DNA from: Methanomicrobiales archaeon
Lineage (GTDB): Archaea > Halobacteriota > Methanomicrobia > Methanomicrobiales > Methanospirillaceae
Reading direction: 5' to 3'
Length of the DNA stretch: 32,844 bases
Assembly: GCA_026394765.1 (NCBI GenBank)
Contig: JAPKXQ010000019.1
Coordinates: 1-32,844, forward strand
The position numbers and the translations under genes were made by a program. This document shows, one piece after another, positions 8,810-17,105 of the stretch; position 1 is the first letter of the stretch, and the number at the start of each line of letters is the position of its first letter. The notes beneath the pieces were generated by a model, which saw only the letters and a program-made list of their open reading frames with translations, had not been told where the DNA came from and did no database searches.

Positions 8810-8823
8810 CACTATTAATAGTG
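8810..8823 (+). promoter_or_regulatory. Palindromic promoter element before surface-protein gene
   Basis: CACTATTAATAGTG is a perfect 14-bp palindrome whose AT-rich centre could act as a TATA element, 41 bases upstream of the ATG at 8864. A purine-rich AAAAAAGG lies 20 bases further upstream as a possible BRE. The symmetry could also mark a dimeric regulator site. Confidence 0.4.
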
Positions 8824-8863
8824 ATATAGATCTGGCATTGTCATTTTTGGGACGTTCCTCGAA

Positions 8864-11800
8864 ATGGGCCTGCCATCGTCCCGGAGATTTTCCATGGTCG
8901 CTTCACACTCGCCCGTAATGCGGTATATACTCATCCTCGTGGTCCTGTCTATGATTGTGTTCCCAATCGCGGCAGCCACGAATAATGTACATGGGTCAGG
9001 GCTCTCCCTCCCGCTCGTACCTTCACTCACGCCGGCTGGGTCCACCCACCCCCTGATTGGGTGGACTTCCCTTACAGGCAGCAAACCACTCCTCTCCTCG
9101 AGTAGTAAACAGGGCACTCTCACAAGCGGGAAGGAGGTCGACCCCTTTGCCGTGATCGATGAGAAACTCGCACCCGCAGAGGCCGGAGCACTGAAGTCCG
9201 TGATACAGGACACACTCCACACGTTCTCCTACGATGCAGCAACTGGCACCTGGACTGCACGCAATTATGCCGGTCAGGTCCTGTTCACGTACACGAGGGA
9301 CGGTACGGCGGAGTTCTCAGACGGCGAGAACGAATTCGGGCTGTCTCTCCTCGGTGTCGGAAGAGGTAATGACCTCGTCCCTGCCGGGAGCGGTGTCGCT
9401 CAGGCGACCGGCCGACGGCTGGACATCGCTCGGGCGGGGTACACCGAGTGGTACCTGAACAATAATGACGGCGTGGAACAGGGCGTGACGATTGCGAGCC
9501 GGCCTTCAGGGACCGGCCCCCTCCATGTCGGGTTTGCCCTCACCAGTGAAGGATCGTTCTCCCTCAAAGACGGCCAGACGCTCACTATCACAGATGTATC
9601 GGGGTCACCCCTCTTCGCGTACACCGGACTCTCCGCCTTCTCTGCTGACGGGAAAAAACTCCCTGCATCACTTTCGACCGATGGTACGACGCTCTCTTGG
9701 GTCGTGGACGATGCCGGGGCAGTCTACCCTGTGACTATTGATCCGGTGATCGTCCCGGCCGCTTTAACGACGGCGAAGTTCACCGGAGTGGCTGCGAATG
9801 ACCGTTTCGGCGTTTCCGTCGCCCTCAACCAGACTGGGGACACCGCACTCGTCGGGGCAGTTGAGAACAACGCTGGTGCCGGCGCTGCTTACATCTTTGA
9901 GAAAGGTACTGGTTGGACTAATAAAAGTGCCGCTGAAGCTACAGCAAAGTTCACCGGAGAGGCTGCGAAAGATTCATTCGGCTGGTCCGTCGCTCTCGAC
10001 CAGGCCGGGTCTACCGCACTCATCGGGGCACATGGGAACAACAGTAATTCCGGTGCCGCCTATATCTTCGAGAAAGGTACGATTTGGACCAATAAAAGTG
10101 CCGCTTCCGCAACAGCGAATTTAACCGGCGAAGCTGATCAGGATTTTTTAGGCCTCTCTGTCGCCCTCTCTGGTGACGGTCAAACCGCGTTCATCGGGGC
10201 ATATGGGAACAACAGTCGTGCCGGCGCTGCCTACATCTTCAATAAAGGTACTGGCTGGACCAACAAAAGTGCCGCTTCCGCAACAGCGAAGTTCACCGGT
10301 GTGGTAGCGGAGGACCGTTTTGGCTGGTCCGTCGCTCTCAACCAGACTGGAGATACCGCACTCGTCGGGGCAACTGGGAACAACGCTGGTGCCGGCGCCG
10401 CTTACATCTTCGAGAAAGGAACTGGTTGGACTAATAAAAGTGCTGCTGACGCAACAGCGAAGTTCACCGGTGAGACAGTGAATAACTGGTTCGGCTGGTC
10501 CGTCGCTCTCGGCCAGACCGGGTCCACCGCACTCGTTGGAGAATATGGATACAAAGTTGCTACCGGCGCCGCCTACATCTTTGAGAAAGGTACTGGTTGG
10601 ACCAACAAAAGTGCTGCTGACGCAACAGCGAAGTTCACCGGTGAGACAGTGAATAACTGGTTCGGCTGGTCCGTCGCCCTCAACCAGACTGGGGACACCG
10701 CGCTCGTCGGGGCATATTGGAACAACGCTGGTATCGGAGCCGCTTATATCTTCGAGAAAGGTGGTGGATGGACTAACAAAAGTGCTACGAACGCAACGGC
10801 GAAGTTTATCGCCGAATCTGCGGGACATTTTTTCGGTATTTCAGTCGCCCTCGACCAGACCGGGTCCACCGCATTCGTCGGGGCGGATGGAGGATACAAC
10901 ATTGGCAATGCCGGCACTGCCTACCTCTTCACGCGACCTCACGTCACCCTCACTGCGGGAGGTACCACCACGGGTAAATCGGGAGAGGTGGTCAACGGCC
11001 TCACCCTCAACCCCACACTTACTCTCACCAATGTCGACATCTACCTCTCGACATACCCCGGAACAGTATCCGGAACGCCTGTGAAAAGAGTTATTTCGGA
11101 ATTAACGGCCTTTACCGACAATCCAGTTGGCGGTGTGGACCTTATCGGGACGACTGTCGGTACATACTACCTCATCGTGACTGAATCTGGGACGACGACA
11201 GTCCTGGGAGCAACGAGTTTTGCGGTGTACACGGTAACTGGTGCAGCCCCGACCTTTGGCAGCATCACCCCGCCGTCCGGCCCGATTGCCGGCGGTACCG
11301 TGGTAACCATCACCGGGACGAACCTCTTCGGAGCGAACGCAGGTGGAGCGAACAATGTAACTTTTGGTGGTGTAAATGCCACCAGTTTCACGGTCGGCAT
11401 CAGCGGTACTTCGATAACAGCTACCACGCCCAATCATATCGCAGGGACCTTTGATGTTGTCATCACCACACCAAACGGCACTACAACCGGGGGAACGGGC
11501 GCATTTACGTACATTGATCCAGGTAGCGGCGGAGGGGGCGGAGACGGACCTGGCCCCGGTGACTCTGGGATCTCCGGGATCTCACCCGGTTCTGGGACGA
11601 GCGGCACGACTGTCCAGACGACCATCACGGGCTCTAACTTCCACACCACTACAAAAAAGTCAACGATGAACCGAGGGTTCATAGAAGGCTATGAAACACG
11701 AAGTGTTTCATATCAGGATGGGGCAGGTACCACCACGATAAAAGTCTGGCTCTCTCATTTGGGTGAAAGTAGTATTATCGGAAAGGAAGTAAAAGTCCTC

Positions 11801-12205
11801 TCTTCCACAAAACTCACCTGCACCTTCAACCTTGCGGGTGCCCACCCTGGGAAGTGGACGGTGAATGCAAAGCGGAGTGATGGCTTCATCACCGCTGTCC
11901 TGACAGACGCATTTACGGTGAAGCCTGCACCCGCAGTACCGGTAGTTCACCACATTAACCCGTCGATGGTGAAGGCGGGAGCGAAGGCTTTTATCCTCAC
12001 CGTGACAGGAGAGCACTTCGCAAAGGGCAACCGGGTCCAATGGAAAGGAGTAGCGAGAGAGACTACGTTCGTCTCAGATACTACTATCAAGGCAAAGGTA
12101 CTTGCGACCGACCTCGCGAAGGCTGGAAGGTACGTGGTGAGTGTGTACCGCCCCGGAAGGGACTCAGCAACGTCGAATGGGGTAGTCTTTACCGTGCGGA
12201 AATAA
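8864..12205 (+). CDS. Giant secreted FG-GAP/TIG surface protein
   Basis: The 1113-residue product begins with a signal peptide whose hydrophobic core is YILILVVLSMIVFPIAAA; the Met at 8918 (residue 19) is an equally good start. Residues about 40-300 form a leader domain ending in AVYPVTIDPVI, a motif that often precedes beta-propellers in large exported proteins. Residues 304-693 are seven FG-GAP-like repeats of exactly 57 residues (FGWSVALNQTGDTALVGA, GAGAAYIFEKGTGWTNKS) that probably form one seven-bladed propeller. A beta domain (about 694-795), a TIG domain (PTFGSITPPSGPIAGGT), a Gly-rich linker (GSGGGGGDGPGPGD) and two more TIG-like domains follow. The last, from VVHHINPSMVKAGAKAF to the end, also occurs in the protein at 1154-2071 and as a relic near 13,600. 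There is no transmembrane anchor. Probably a cell-surface adhesion or interaction protein. Confidence 0.9.
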   Translation: MGLPSSRRFSMVASHSPVMRYILILVVLSMIVFPIAAATNNVHGSGLSLPLVPSLTPAGSTHPLIGWTSLTGSKPLLSSSSKQGTLTSGKEVDPFAVIDEKLAPAEAGALKSVIQDTLHTFSYDAATGTWTARNYAGQVLFTYTRDGTAEFSDGENEFGLSLLGVGRGNDLVPAGSGVAQATGRRLDIARAGYTEWYLNNNDGVEQGVTIASRPSGTGPLHVGFALTSEGSFSLKDGQTLTITDVSGSPLFAYTGLSAFSADGKKLPASLSTDGTTLSWVVDDAGAVYPVTIDPVIVPAALTTAKFTGVAANDRFGVSVALNQTGDTALVGAVENNAGAGAAYIFEKGTGWTNKSAAEATAKFTGEAAKDSFGWSVALDQAGSTALIGAHGNNSNSGAAYIFEKGTIWTNKSAASATANLTGEADQDFLGLSVALSGDGQTAFIGAYGNNSRAGAAYIFNKGTGWTNKSAASATAKFTGVVAEDRFGWSVALNQTGDTALVGATGNNAGAGAAYIFEKGTGWTNKSAADATAKFTGETVNNWFGWSVALGQTGSTALVGEYGYKVATGAAYIFEKGTGWTNKSAADATAKFTGETVNNWFGWSVALNQTGDTALVGAYWNNAGIGAAYIFEKGGGWTNKSATNATAKFIAESAGHFFGISVALDQTGSTAFVGADGGYNIGNAGTAYLFTRPHVTLTAGGTTTGKSGEVVNGLTLNPTLTLTNVDIYLSTYPGTVSGTPVKRVISELTAFTDNPVGGVDLIGTTVGTYYLIVTESGTTTVLGATSFAVYTVTGAAPTFGSITPPSGPIAGGTVVTITGTNLFGANAGGANNVTFGGVNATSFTVGISGTSITATTPNHIAGTFDVVITTPNGTTTGGTGAFTYIDPGSGGGGGDGPGPGDSGISGISPGSGTSGTTVQTTITGSNFHTTTKKSTMNRGFIEGYETRSVSYQDGAGTTTIKVWLSHLGESSIIGKEVKVLSSTKLTCTFNLAGAHPGKWTVNAKRSDGFITAVLTDAFTVKPAPAVPVVHHINPSMVKAGAKAFILTVTGEHFAKGNRVQWKGVARETTFVSDTTIKAKVLATDLAKAGRYVVSVYRPGRDSATSNGVVFTVRK
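9773..10940 (+). repeat. Seven tandem 171-bp FG-GAP repeats
   Basis: The coding repeats begin at 9773, 9944, 10115, 10286, 10457, 10628 and 10799, exactly 171 bases apart with no slippage. Repeats 5 and 6 share 71 identical bases (10436-10506 and 10607-10677), which points to a recent duplication or gene conversion. Confidence 0.95.
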
Positions 12206-12221
12206 GGGGGTAGGGAGAGGG

Positions 12222-12247
12222 GTTTCCCCCCTTGGAAACGCCTTTTT
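12222..12247 (+). terminator. Terminator of the surface-protein gene
   Basis: GTTTCC (12222-12227) pairs with GGAAAC (12234-12239), with flanking GGAGAG/CTCTCC extending the symmetry, followed by a run of five T. It lies 17 bases after the stop codon, an ideal place for an intrinsic terminator. Confidence 0.6.
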
Positions 12248-12524
12248 CTCTCCTCTCTTATTTGTTTCTCTGTCGTTTAATGTGAATGAGGTTGATTGAA
12301 TAAATTGTGGGCACTATCGATGTATGCCGGTTTATGGTCATGAATTGGAGAGTCTATTGCATTATCGTAAAGATAAGAAAGGTTGAGGAGAGCAAGAACC
12401 ATCTTCATCCTTTCGTTTACCTACAAAGAATGACAATGAAACTAATTTGAGTTTTTACTAGATTTTAGGAGATTTTTCTTTAAGATTCGTTTTTATAGAG
12501 GGGAAGCCAGGTAACTGTTCTCTC

Positions 12525-12663
12525 ATATGGGGCTGTTTCACAAACCACAAATTATCAAATCGAAGCGATTTACATTGATATCTCAATAATTAAATAATTA
12601 AACTTCACTACTTTATTGTTGTAAAATTATTTACAAAAAAATATTTGTGAAACAGCCCCATAT
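12525..12663. mobile_element. MITE-like element with 20-bp inverted repeats
   Basis: The 20-base sequence at 12525-12544 (ATATGGGGCTGTTTCACAAA) is repeated perfectly in inverse orientation at 12644-12663, enclosing 99 bases of very AT-rich, non-coding DNA. GGGGCTGTTTCACAAA resembles the ends of IS5/IS1182-type elements. The outer ATAT is self-complementary, so it can be read either as part of the terminal repeat or as a 4-bp target duplication. Size, perfect ends and lack of coding capacity fit a miniature inverted-repeat transposable element mobilised by a transposase elsewhere. Confidence 0.8.
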
Positions 12664-12758
12664 CTGGTTCTGGAAATAGAGGGTAGGTTATTTTTCCAGC
12701 CAATTCGACTGATAGTGATGGAAAGTATTAATGTACTGATATCAGATGATCAGGCATC

Positions 12759-13352
12759 ATGAGCAATATCGCTGAGGTTATCAGACACTTTCCCGGTGAT
12801 CTTCAAGACCCCATGCTCCACTTTTGGGAGGTTATCAATGATGAATTTGGAATATCTCAAAAGAATACAGAAAACCTTTTAAAAGAACTAGTCCGGAGAG
12901 AGAAGCGGATCGGACGATCTATTCGTCGCTTAACTTAGGTTATCAATTATAAATTTGGGGAACTTGAAAAGCAGTGGAATCTCGATTCAGAAATTTCATT
13001 TCGGAATAGGCTGCTAGAGATATTATCAGAGGCCGGATATACGGTCTACAACGTCATCGAGACCGATACAGAGGGGATGATATTTGGCGAAACGACCGAG
13101 GTTGAGATCGATGTCATCATCATAGGAGACAGAACGATTGTCAGGGAGATAAAGTCATCTGTGAGTAAGGGGGACGTGTATATCTTCATGAAAAAGGCCG
13201 CATTTTATACACATATATCCGGGAGAAAGGTAGATCGGCTTCTCATGATAACCCCGTACATAGACGACTGTGCCCGGGTAGATGCTGATAAACATCAGAT
13301 AGTGATCTGTGATTCAATATCTGATCTTGGGCCTATGGTTCGAAAATCTTAA
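12759..13352 (+). pseudogene. PD-(D/E)XK-like (DUF3782-type) gene with one TAG
   Basis: A single frame of 198 codons runs from ATG 12759 to the stop at 13350-13352, interrupted only by TAG at 12936-12938 (codon 60). The first 59 codons encode a helical region (HFWEVINDEFGISQKNTENL); after the TAG comes KFGELEKQWNLDSEISFRNR, then the nuclease-like core VEIDVIIIGDRTIVREIKSS with the Asp and E-x-K pattern, and the end DRLLMITPYIDDCARVDADK. This is the architecture of DUF3782/DUF1626-type archaeal proteins with a coiled front and a PD-(D/E)XK fold, function unknown. Because everything else is intact, the stop is either very recent, a sequencing error, or read through. A shorter product could start at ATG 13077. 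Confidence 0.7.
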
Positions 13353-13534
13353 AAAACATTACAGGGAGTTCGATTTACCGAATCGGCCAATGGTGGGATT
13401 CCTGCGGCCAGGGGATCTGGAAGTCCGGTGAAGACACTTCACTAAACATCTCTGTGAGCAGCCCGTAGAACATACCCCACCAGTACTGAGAAGAATCCTG
13501 CTCCTGGGTACAACCGCGATCGTAATTTACCTTT
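13353..13534. other. Short non-coding stretch
   Basis: A 63-codon minus frame at 13375-13566 (containing QYWWGMFYGLLTEMF) has no recognisable family and no good start. It may be the remnant of an inserted gene. Confidence 0.3.
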
Positions 13535-13770
13535 TTAAAGGCTGGTGGGGCGGTTTTCACGTTCACGGTAAAGGGAACAACTTCCAGAACGAGTAGGGTC
13601 CAGTGGAAAGGCGTGGCGAGAGAGACCTACGTATCATTACAGCTACCGCTCTCCTGGCAAAGGTACTAGCGATCGACATCGCAAAGGCCAGGAGGTATGT
13701 GGTGAGTGTGTACCGCCTAGGAAGGGATAAAGCGACATCAAATGGGATGGCATTCACCGTGCGGAAGTGA
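13535..13770 (+). pseudogene. Decayed copy of C-terminal TIG domain
   Basis: Frames here read SRVQWKGVARETYVS and then, after a frame change, LLAKVLAIDIAKARRYVVSV, YRLGRDKATSNGMAFTVRK and TGA (13768-13770). This corresponds nearly residue by residue to the last domain of the 1113-residue surface protein (RVQWKGVARETTFVS, ATDLAKAGRYVVSVYRPGRD, ATSNGVVFTVRK). At least one frameshift and stops make it non-functional. It is the 3' end of a former second surface-protein gene or a partial duplication. Confidence 0.85.
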
Positions 13771-14312
13771 AGGGGGGGAGGCGTCACCATGCATGAGGGG
13801 AAGGTCACACGCGTGCTCAACGCAACCAGGGAGTGCACTAACAAGCAGCGTGGGGCGGCGATTTGCACCTTGCCCCGAAAGAGAATGCAGCCGGTGTGAT
13901 CACTGTGCAATCTACCGGTGGTATGGGCAGGTACCGTAAGGGATGGTGCGATCCTCCATGCAGAGAGAGGGGGAGGAATTATACCGAGATTATCTGATGT
14001 GAGAGAAGACAATCAGCAATGATTCAGCATTCACACCGCAACATTGACAAATTATAGAGCATCATGGGGGGGAACTTATCGGTCCTGCGAACGTGAGTGG
14101 GGGGACCCTCTCCTCGCGTTTTCGATGCATCAGAGGTTTGTGCCTTGTGCATGCTCAACTTCCCTCTCAATGAGCCGCATTGCGGGGACGAAAAGCTGAG
14201 CCTTTCCAACAGGGGGATGACTTCCCATGAGCAGGATGTGGGAGAGTTCATACACCTAGTTCAGAAAGGTGGTATAAAAAACAACGCCGCGGGATTCGAA
14301 AGTGAAAAGACA
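13771..14312. other. Non-coding gap before tRNA-Leu
   Basis: No gene is supported. The 149-codon minus frame 13563-14012 is a shadow over the TIG remnant, and 13742-13939 (plus) is a composition-driven frame. The segment may contain further worn remains of the gene ending at 13770. Confidence 0.45.
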
Positions 14313-14397
14313 TGCGAGGGATGGGATTCGAACCCAAGAACTCCTTCGAGACTGGCCCCTCAAGCCAGCGCCTTTGACCTGGCTCGGCAACCCTCGC
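14313..14397 (-). tRNA. tRNA-Leu (anticodon GAG)
   Basis: On the minus strand the acceptor stem GCGAGGG pairs with CCCTCGC, followed by discriminator A as expected for leucine. The anticodon stem CTGGC/GCCAG encloses the loop TTGAGGG, giving anticodon GAG for CUC codons. The long variable arm (TCTCGAAGGAG region) is the leucine/serine-type class II arm, and the T-arm contains GGGTTCGAATCCC. No intron is present and CCA is not encoded. Confidence 0.95.
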
Positions 14398-14478
14398 GTG
14401 TCATATTATGACGATGTATAGACTGAATAAAGTATCCCCCTTGTAGCCTTGCACCTGGCATACCAAGAAGTATTAGGG

Positions 14479-15006
14479 ATGAGGTCTCCCTATAACTGGT
14501 CTGATATGTGGTCAGAGATCGTAGCGAGCTTTACCGATTTCCCGGCTCAATGGACCGTTGTGCGATTCTTACTCACCAACGGGTTCGGAGTGAACAGCGA
14601 GGGACGGATTGTATGTAACGGCATCGAAGTCCCGGCCACACACCTCGCTCGTGAGATTGGGGTCGATCGCCGGGTGGTGGACACCACGGCCCAGAGGATC
14701 CTCTCGCTCCCCTTGCTCAGCGAGATCTTTCTTAATATCAGGGCGACGCCTGACCTGTCAAGGGTGGCTGAGGCACTTGGCCTATCAGTCATCACAGTGC
14801 TTCCACGAAATGCACAGGAACCTGGAATTGTGAGCTCAGCAGTGAAAGTTGTCACCGAATTTCACTGTAGTATCCGACAGATCTTCGTCACCGATTCATA
14901 TCTCGCTGAAGACCCAAAACTGGTCATCATCGTGGACGGACCCCTCCCTCTGGGCGTGATCGAGGCTATTCGAGCCCTCCCACAAGTCCGTCAGGTGATT
15001 GTCTGA
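14479..15006 (+). CDS. ACT-domain regulator of amino acid metabolism (COG2150)
   Basis: The product (about 175 residues) has an N-terminal helix-turn-helix-like part (WTVVRFLLTNGFGVN, EVPATHLAREIGVDRRVVDT, TAQRILSLPLLSEIF) and a C-terminal ACT-type fold (GIVSSAVKVVTEFHCSIRQI, LVIIVDGPLPLGVIEAIRAL). This matches the archaeal COG2150 family of predicted ACT-containing regulators, found across methanogens; ligands are unknown, probably amino acids. The frame is open to a TTG at 14449, but ATG 14479 fits the family start better. The gene is convergent with the HD-domain gene, 27 bases away, and starts about 80 bases from the divergent tRNA-Leu, so the two may share a promoter region. Confidence 0.85.
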   Translation: MRSPYNWSDMWSEIVASFTDFPAQWTVVRFLLTNGFGVNSEGRIVCNGIEVPATHLAREIGVDRRVVDTTAQRILSLPLLSEIFLNIRATPDLSRVAEALGLSVITVLPRNAQEPGIVSSAVKVVTEFHCSIRQIFVTDSYLAEDPKLVIIVDGPLPLGVIEAIRALPQVRQVIV

Positions 15007-15033
15007 ATAGAGATGCCCTAACTTTCCGCTATA

Positions 15034-15540
15034 TCAGTCGTTGCAGATGAGTTCCACCCGCGTCGCGAGGTGGTAGATACGCCTCCTTATGCGGCGTGGG
15101 AGTACTGCCGCCTTCATGAGGCGCTCATCAAGGCTGACCACACGCTCTCCTCTGACAAGGTTGTCCACATGCGCAACTATCTGCTCTTCTACCGAATGGG
15201 GGACACAGTCACGGGGGAGGAGTCCCAGGAGGGTGCATTCGTCGGCAGTGAGCCCGGCTCCGGTATGGCACTCCACACCCTTTGCAACCGCTTCAGGGAG
15301 CCCCTCGTCACGACATAGGTCGCCTCCGACCTGGGCATGACCAATGGTGTGGGTCTTGCCACGCCCGATGTCATGTAGGAGACCAGATAGTGCAGTGAGC
15401 TCGACATCAGCTACTCCGGACTGCACCGCATATACACGGGCGAGGTCACTCACTACTCTGCAATGGGTTAGGACGTCCTCGTTGCACCCCGCCCTGACAA
15501 GGAACGCTACTGCTTCATCCGGTGTCAGGGAGACCACCAT
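15034..15540 (-). CDS. HD-domain phosphohydrolase (TIGR00295-type)
   Basis: The 168-residue protein carries the HD superfamily metal motifs: H near the start (VLTHCRVVSDLARVYA), the HD pair in GLLHDIGRGKTHTIGHAQVG, a further H in VECHTGAGL, and the later Asp in EEQIVAHVDNLVRGER. The layout HDIGR-TH-xxH and GLTxxECxLLGL...P is that of the archaeal TIGR00295 family, a presumed metal-dependent phosphohydrolase of unknown substrate. I chose the ATG at 15540; an in-frame TTG lies at 15564. It is the last gene of the minus-strand operon, and its start is 17 bases after the end of the TFE zinc-ribbon frame. Confidence 0.85.
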   Translation of the reverse strand: MVVSLTPDEAVAFLVRAGCNEDVLTHCRVVSDLARVYAVQSGVADVELTALSGLLHDIGRGKTHTIGHAQVGGDLCRDEGLPEAVAKGVECHTGAGLTADECTLLGLLPRDCVPHSVEEQIVAHVDNLVRGERVVSLDERLMKAAVLPRRIRRRIYHLATRVELICND

Positions 15541-15556
15541 TGCCCCATCCCGTGAA

Positions 15557-16035
15557 TCATGCAAGACCGAGGGCGTCTTTGATGGAGTGGATCCGTCGTT
15601 TCAGGGCGACGAGCCGGACCTCGTTGTCGAAATGGTCAAGTGAGCACTTGCAGTGTTCGCAGATGAACTCACGGTCTATCGCACTTGAAAACGTGGAGAT
15701 CTCTTTGCACTCTTTACAGATGTAGAAGTCATTTATCTCTTCATACCGCTAGCAACCGGCATGCGGTTCATCTTCAATTTCCAGAGATAGGTGAGCCAGC
15801 CCGTCTCGTTGTTCTTGATCCTCCGGTATTCTGCGAGGCGCTTTTCATATAAGGAGTAGAGTGAATGCCGCACTGCATTGAGGTTGATCCCGGTGGTCGA
15901 TGCGAGGTCTTCGTCGCTGTACTCTCCTTCTTTTGGAAACTTCTCCAGAAGCTCGATCCCTTCATCCCCGATGAGCCGGTGGAGATAGATTCGGATCGCG
16001 GGGTTATCTAGGCCATTGTCCATGGGGCGAATCAC
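15557..16035 (-). pseudogene. tfe: Transcription factor E, split by frameshift/deletion
   Basis: TFE (TFIIE-alpha homologue) helps open promoter DNA with the archaeal RNA polymerase. The first frame (16035 to 15733) encodes the winged helix: [67 protein letters not shown]. It then runs into [12 protein letters not shown] and TAA. The zinc ribbon lies in the -1 frame (15748 to 15557): [37 protein letters not shown], with both CxxC pairs, ending LGLA-TGA. Relatives have a linker of roughly 20-30 residues (a helix with ExxxxxL repeats) between WKL and YEE; it is missing here, and a TAG precedes CGG TAT in the second frame. Both halves look well conserved, so the damage is local. GTG 16035 overlaps the stop of the upstream ATP-grasp gene, and ATG 16023 is an alternative start. 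Confidence 0.85.
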
Positions 16036-17105
16036 ATGATATTGGACTGCACCAGATGAATATGTTTGTTAAGGCGCTGGCACGCGTCTGCCCTGGTCCG
16101 CCCCCAACCATACACACTCACTATTGCATGTCCTTCCTCGATTGTGGTCCCTGGCGCGGGGATGTCGGCGACTGCCGGGGATAGGTCTGAGATGTCGGAT
16201 GATATCTCAATCTGACGGTCAGCAAAAAGGATCTTTCGTACTGCGACCCGCTGAGGCACCGGCATCTTCACTGGCAATATTCCGCTGCAGGCAGCGCAAT
16301 GGAGCGAGAAGAGGTTAACCCCGGTTGCCATCTCCACCGTGTCAAGGGTGGCCTGGAACCGAGGGTTCAGTTCGATTGCACAGGCCTCTTCCCCGAGGAC
16401 AAAATCGATCCCTACAGTCCCTGTGCACCCGCTCTCTGCGGCTATACGCTGAGCAATGGTCGTCATCGCAGCTGCATGCGGGTGCTGACAGGGGGTTATC
16501 GACCCTGCAAACCCATATGGCGAGGGCGATTGGCCTCTTAAGACCTGGTGGTTCACTGCAACCGCCCGGGCGTAACCTTCTGTGGCAAGGCAGCAGACCG
16601 AGGCGGGTGACCCAGTGACAAGCTCCTGGAGGAGGAATGGCGCCCCATCCCCGGCACTGATCCATGTTGCCAGTTCTTCTTCAGACTTGACCACGGCGTT
16701 TCGCCATCCCCCTGCCCCTGACCTTGGTTTTGCCATCGCGGGAAAATTCGACCCCCAAAAGATCTTTGGGCATCTTACTCCAATGCTCTCGAAGAACTCT
16801 GCAGTGAGGACCTTGTCCATGAACCGTGCGACTTTTTCAGGACACGATCCCCAACGTGGAGGGCCCTCTCTCAGTAGTTCAGCCCCGGATGTGACCACCA
16901 TCCCATCGAAGTGCCAGCATTGGACCATCTCCTCGATTGCACCCGGCAGATCGGTGAGGTCATCAAATAGGATTTGGTCATCGGTATACCACGCGAGGTC
17001 GAGGTCCCCGAAGTGGTCGACAGCGCAGACTGAATACCCTGCCTGGTGGGCAGACTGCGCGACGTGGCGTGTCGCATACCCTGCTACTAGGACTCTTTGC
17101 CTCAA
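16032..17105 (-). CDS. ATP-grasp protein, carboligase-like (COG2232)
   Basis: The 357-residue protein has a Rossmann-like front ([33 protein letters not shown]), an ATP-grasp centre ([20 protein letters not shown] with the ATP-binding Lys and Gly-rich loop, [18 protein letters not shown]) and the metal-binding end [23 protein letters not shown]. This fits COG2232, predicted ATP-dependent carboxylate-amine ligases of unknown substrate. It starts with a four-base overlap on the aTrm56 stop and ends overlapping the TFE start, so the genes are translationally coupled. The conserved neighbourhood with tRNA modification and transcription genes suggests a housekeeping role. Confidence 0.8.
   Translation of the reverse strand: MRQRVLVAGYATRHVAQSAHQAGYSVCAVDHFGDLDLAWYTDDQILFDDLTDLPGAIEEMVQCWHFDGMVVTSGAELLREGPPRWGSCPEKVARFMDKVLTAEFFESIGVRCPKIFWGSNFPAMAKPRSGAGGWRNAVVKSEEELATWISAGDGAPFLLQELVTGSPASVCCLATEGYARAVAVNHQVLRGQSPSPYGFAGSITPCQHPHAAAMTTIAQRIAAESGCTGTVGIDFVLGEEACAIELNPRFQATLDTVEMATGVNLFSLHCAACSGILPVKMPVPQRVAVRKILFADRQIEISSDISDLSPAVADIPAPGTTIEEGHAIVSVYGWGRTRADACQRLNKHIHLVQSNIM

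Larger units (their letters stand above)
7947..8863. other. Long gap without supported genes
   Basis: About 900 bases separate the broken secreted-protein gene from the giant surface-protein gene. Frames at 7994-8344 and 8448-8729 (plus) and 8298-8483 and 8565-8804 (minus) show no domain, no signal peptide and biased compositions. A short triplication of the 9-mer TTGATGGGG (last copy imperfect) lies around 8192-8220. The palindrome at 8810-8823 probably belongs to the promoter of the next gene. Confidence 0.5.
12206..12758. other. AT-rich intergenic region containing a MITE
   Basis: Besides the terminator and the MITE-like element at 12525-12663 I see no supported gene. A 40-codon minus frame near 12280-12410 (MKMVLALLNLSYLYDNAIDS) faintly recalls a toxin or kinase tail but is closed by stops on both sides. 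Confidence 0.5.

Noticed and set aside
10148-10828. 226-codon minus-strand frame with internal repeats
   Set aside because: It is the mirror of the FG-GAP repeats on the plus strand; its repeats follow from the coding repeats.
12280-12410. Minus-strand piece MKMVLALLNLSYLYDNAIDS resembling a kinase or zeta-toxin tail
   Set aside because: Only about 40 codons between stops and the resemblance rests on a few residues.
13563-14012. 149-codon minus-strand frame
   Set aside because: It lies antisense to the TIG relic, whose plus-strand similarity to the surface protein is strong.
14097-14411. 104-codon plus-strand frame
   Set aside because: It runs through the tRNA-Leu gene; the sequence WDSNPRTPSRLAPQ is a typical tRNA read-through artefact.
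15733-15760. Programmed -1 frameshift in tfe
   Set aside because: The only window between the TAG of the second frame and the TAA of the first has no slippery heptamer, and the linker is missing as well, so a deletion fits better.
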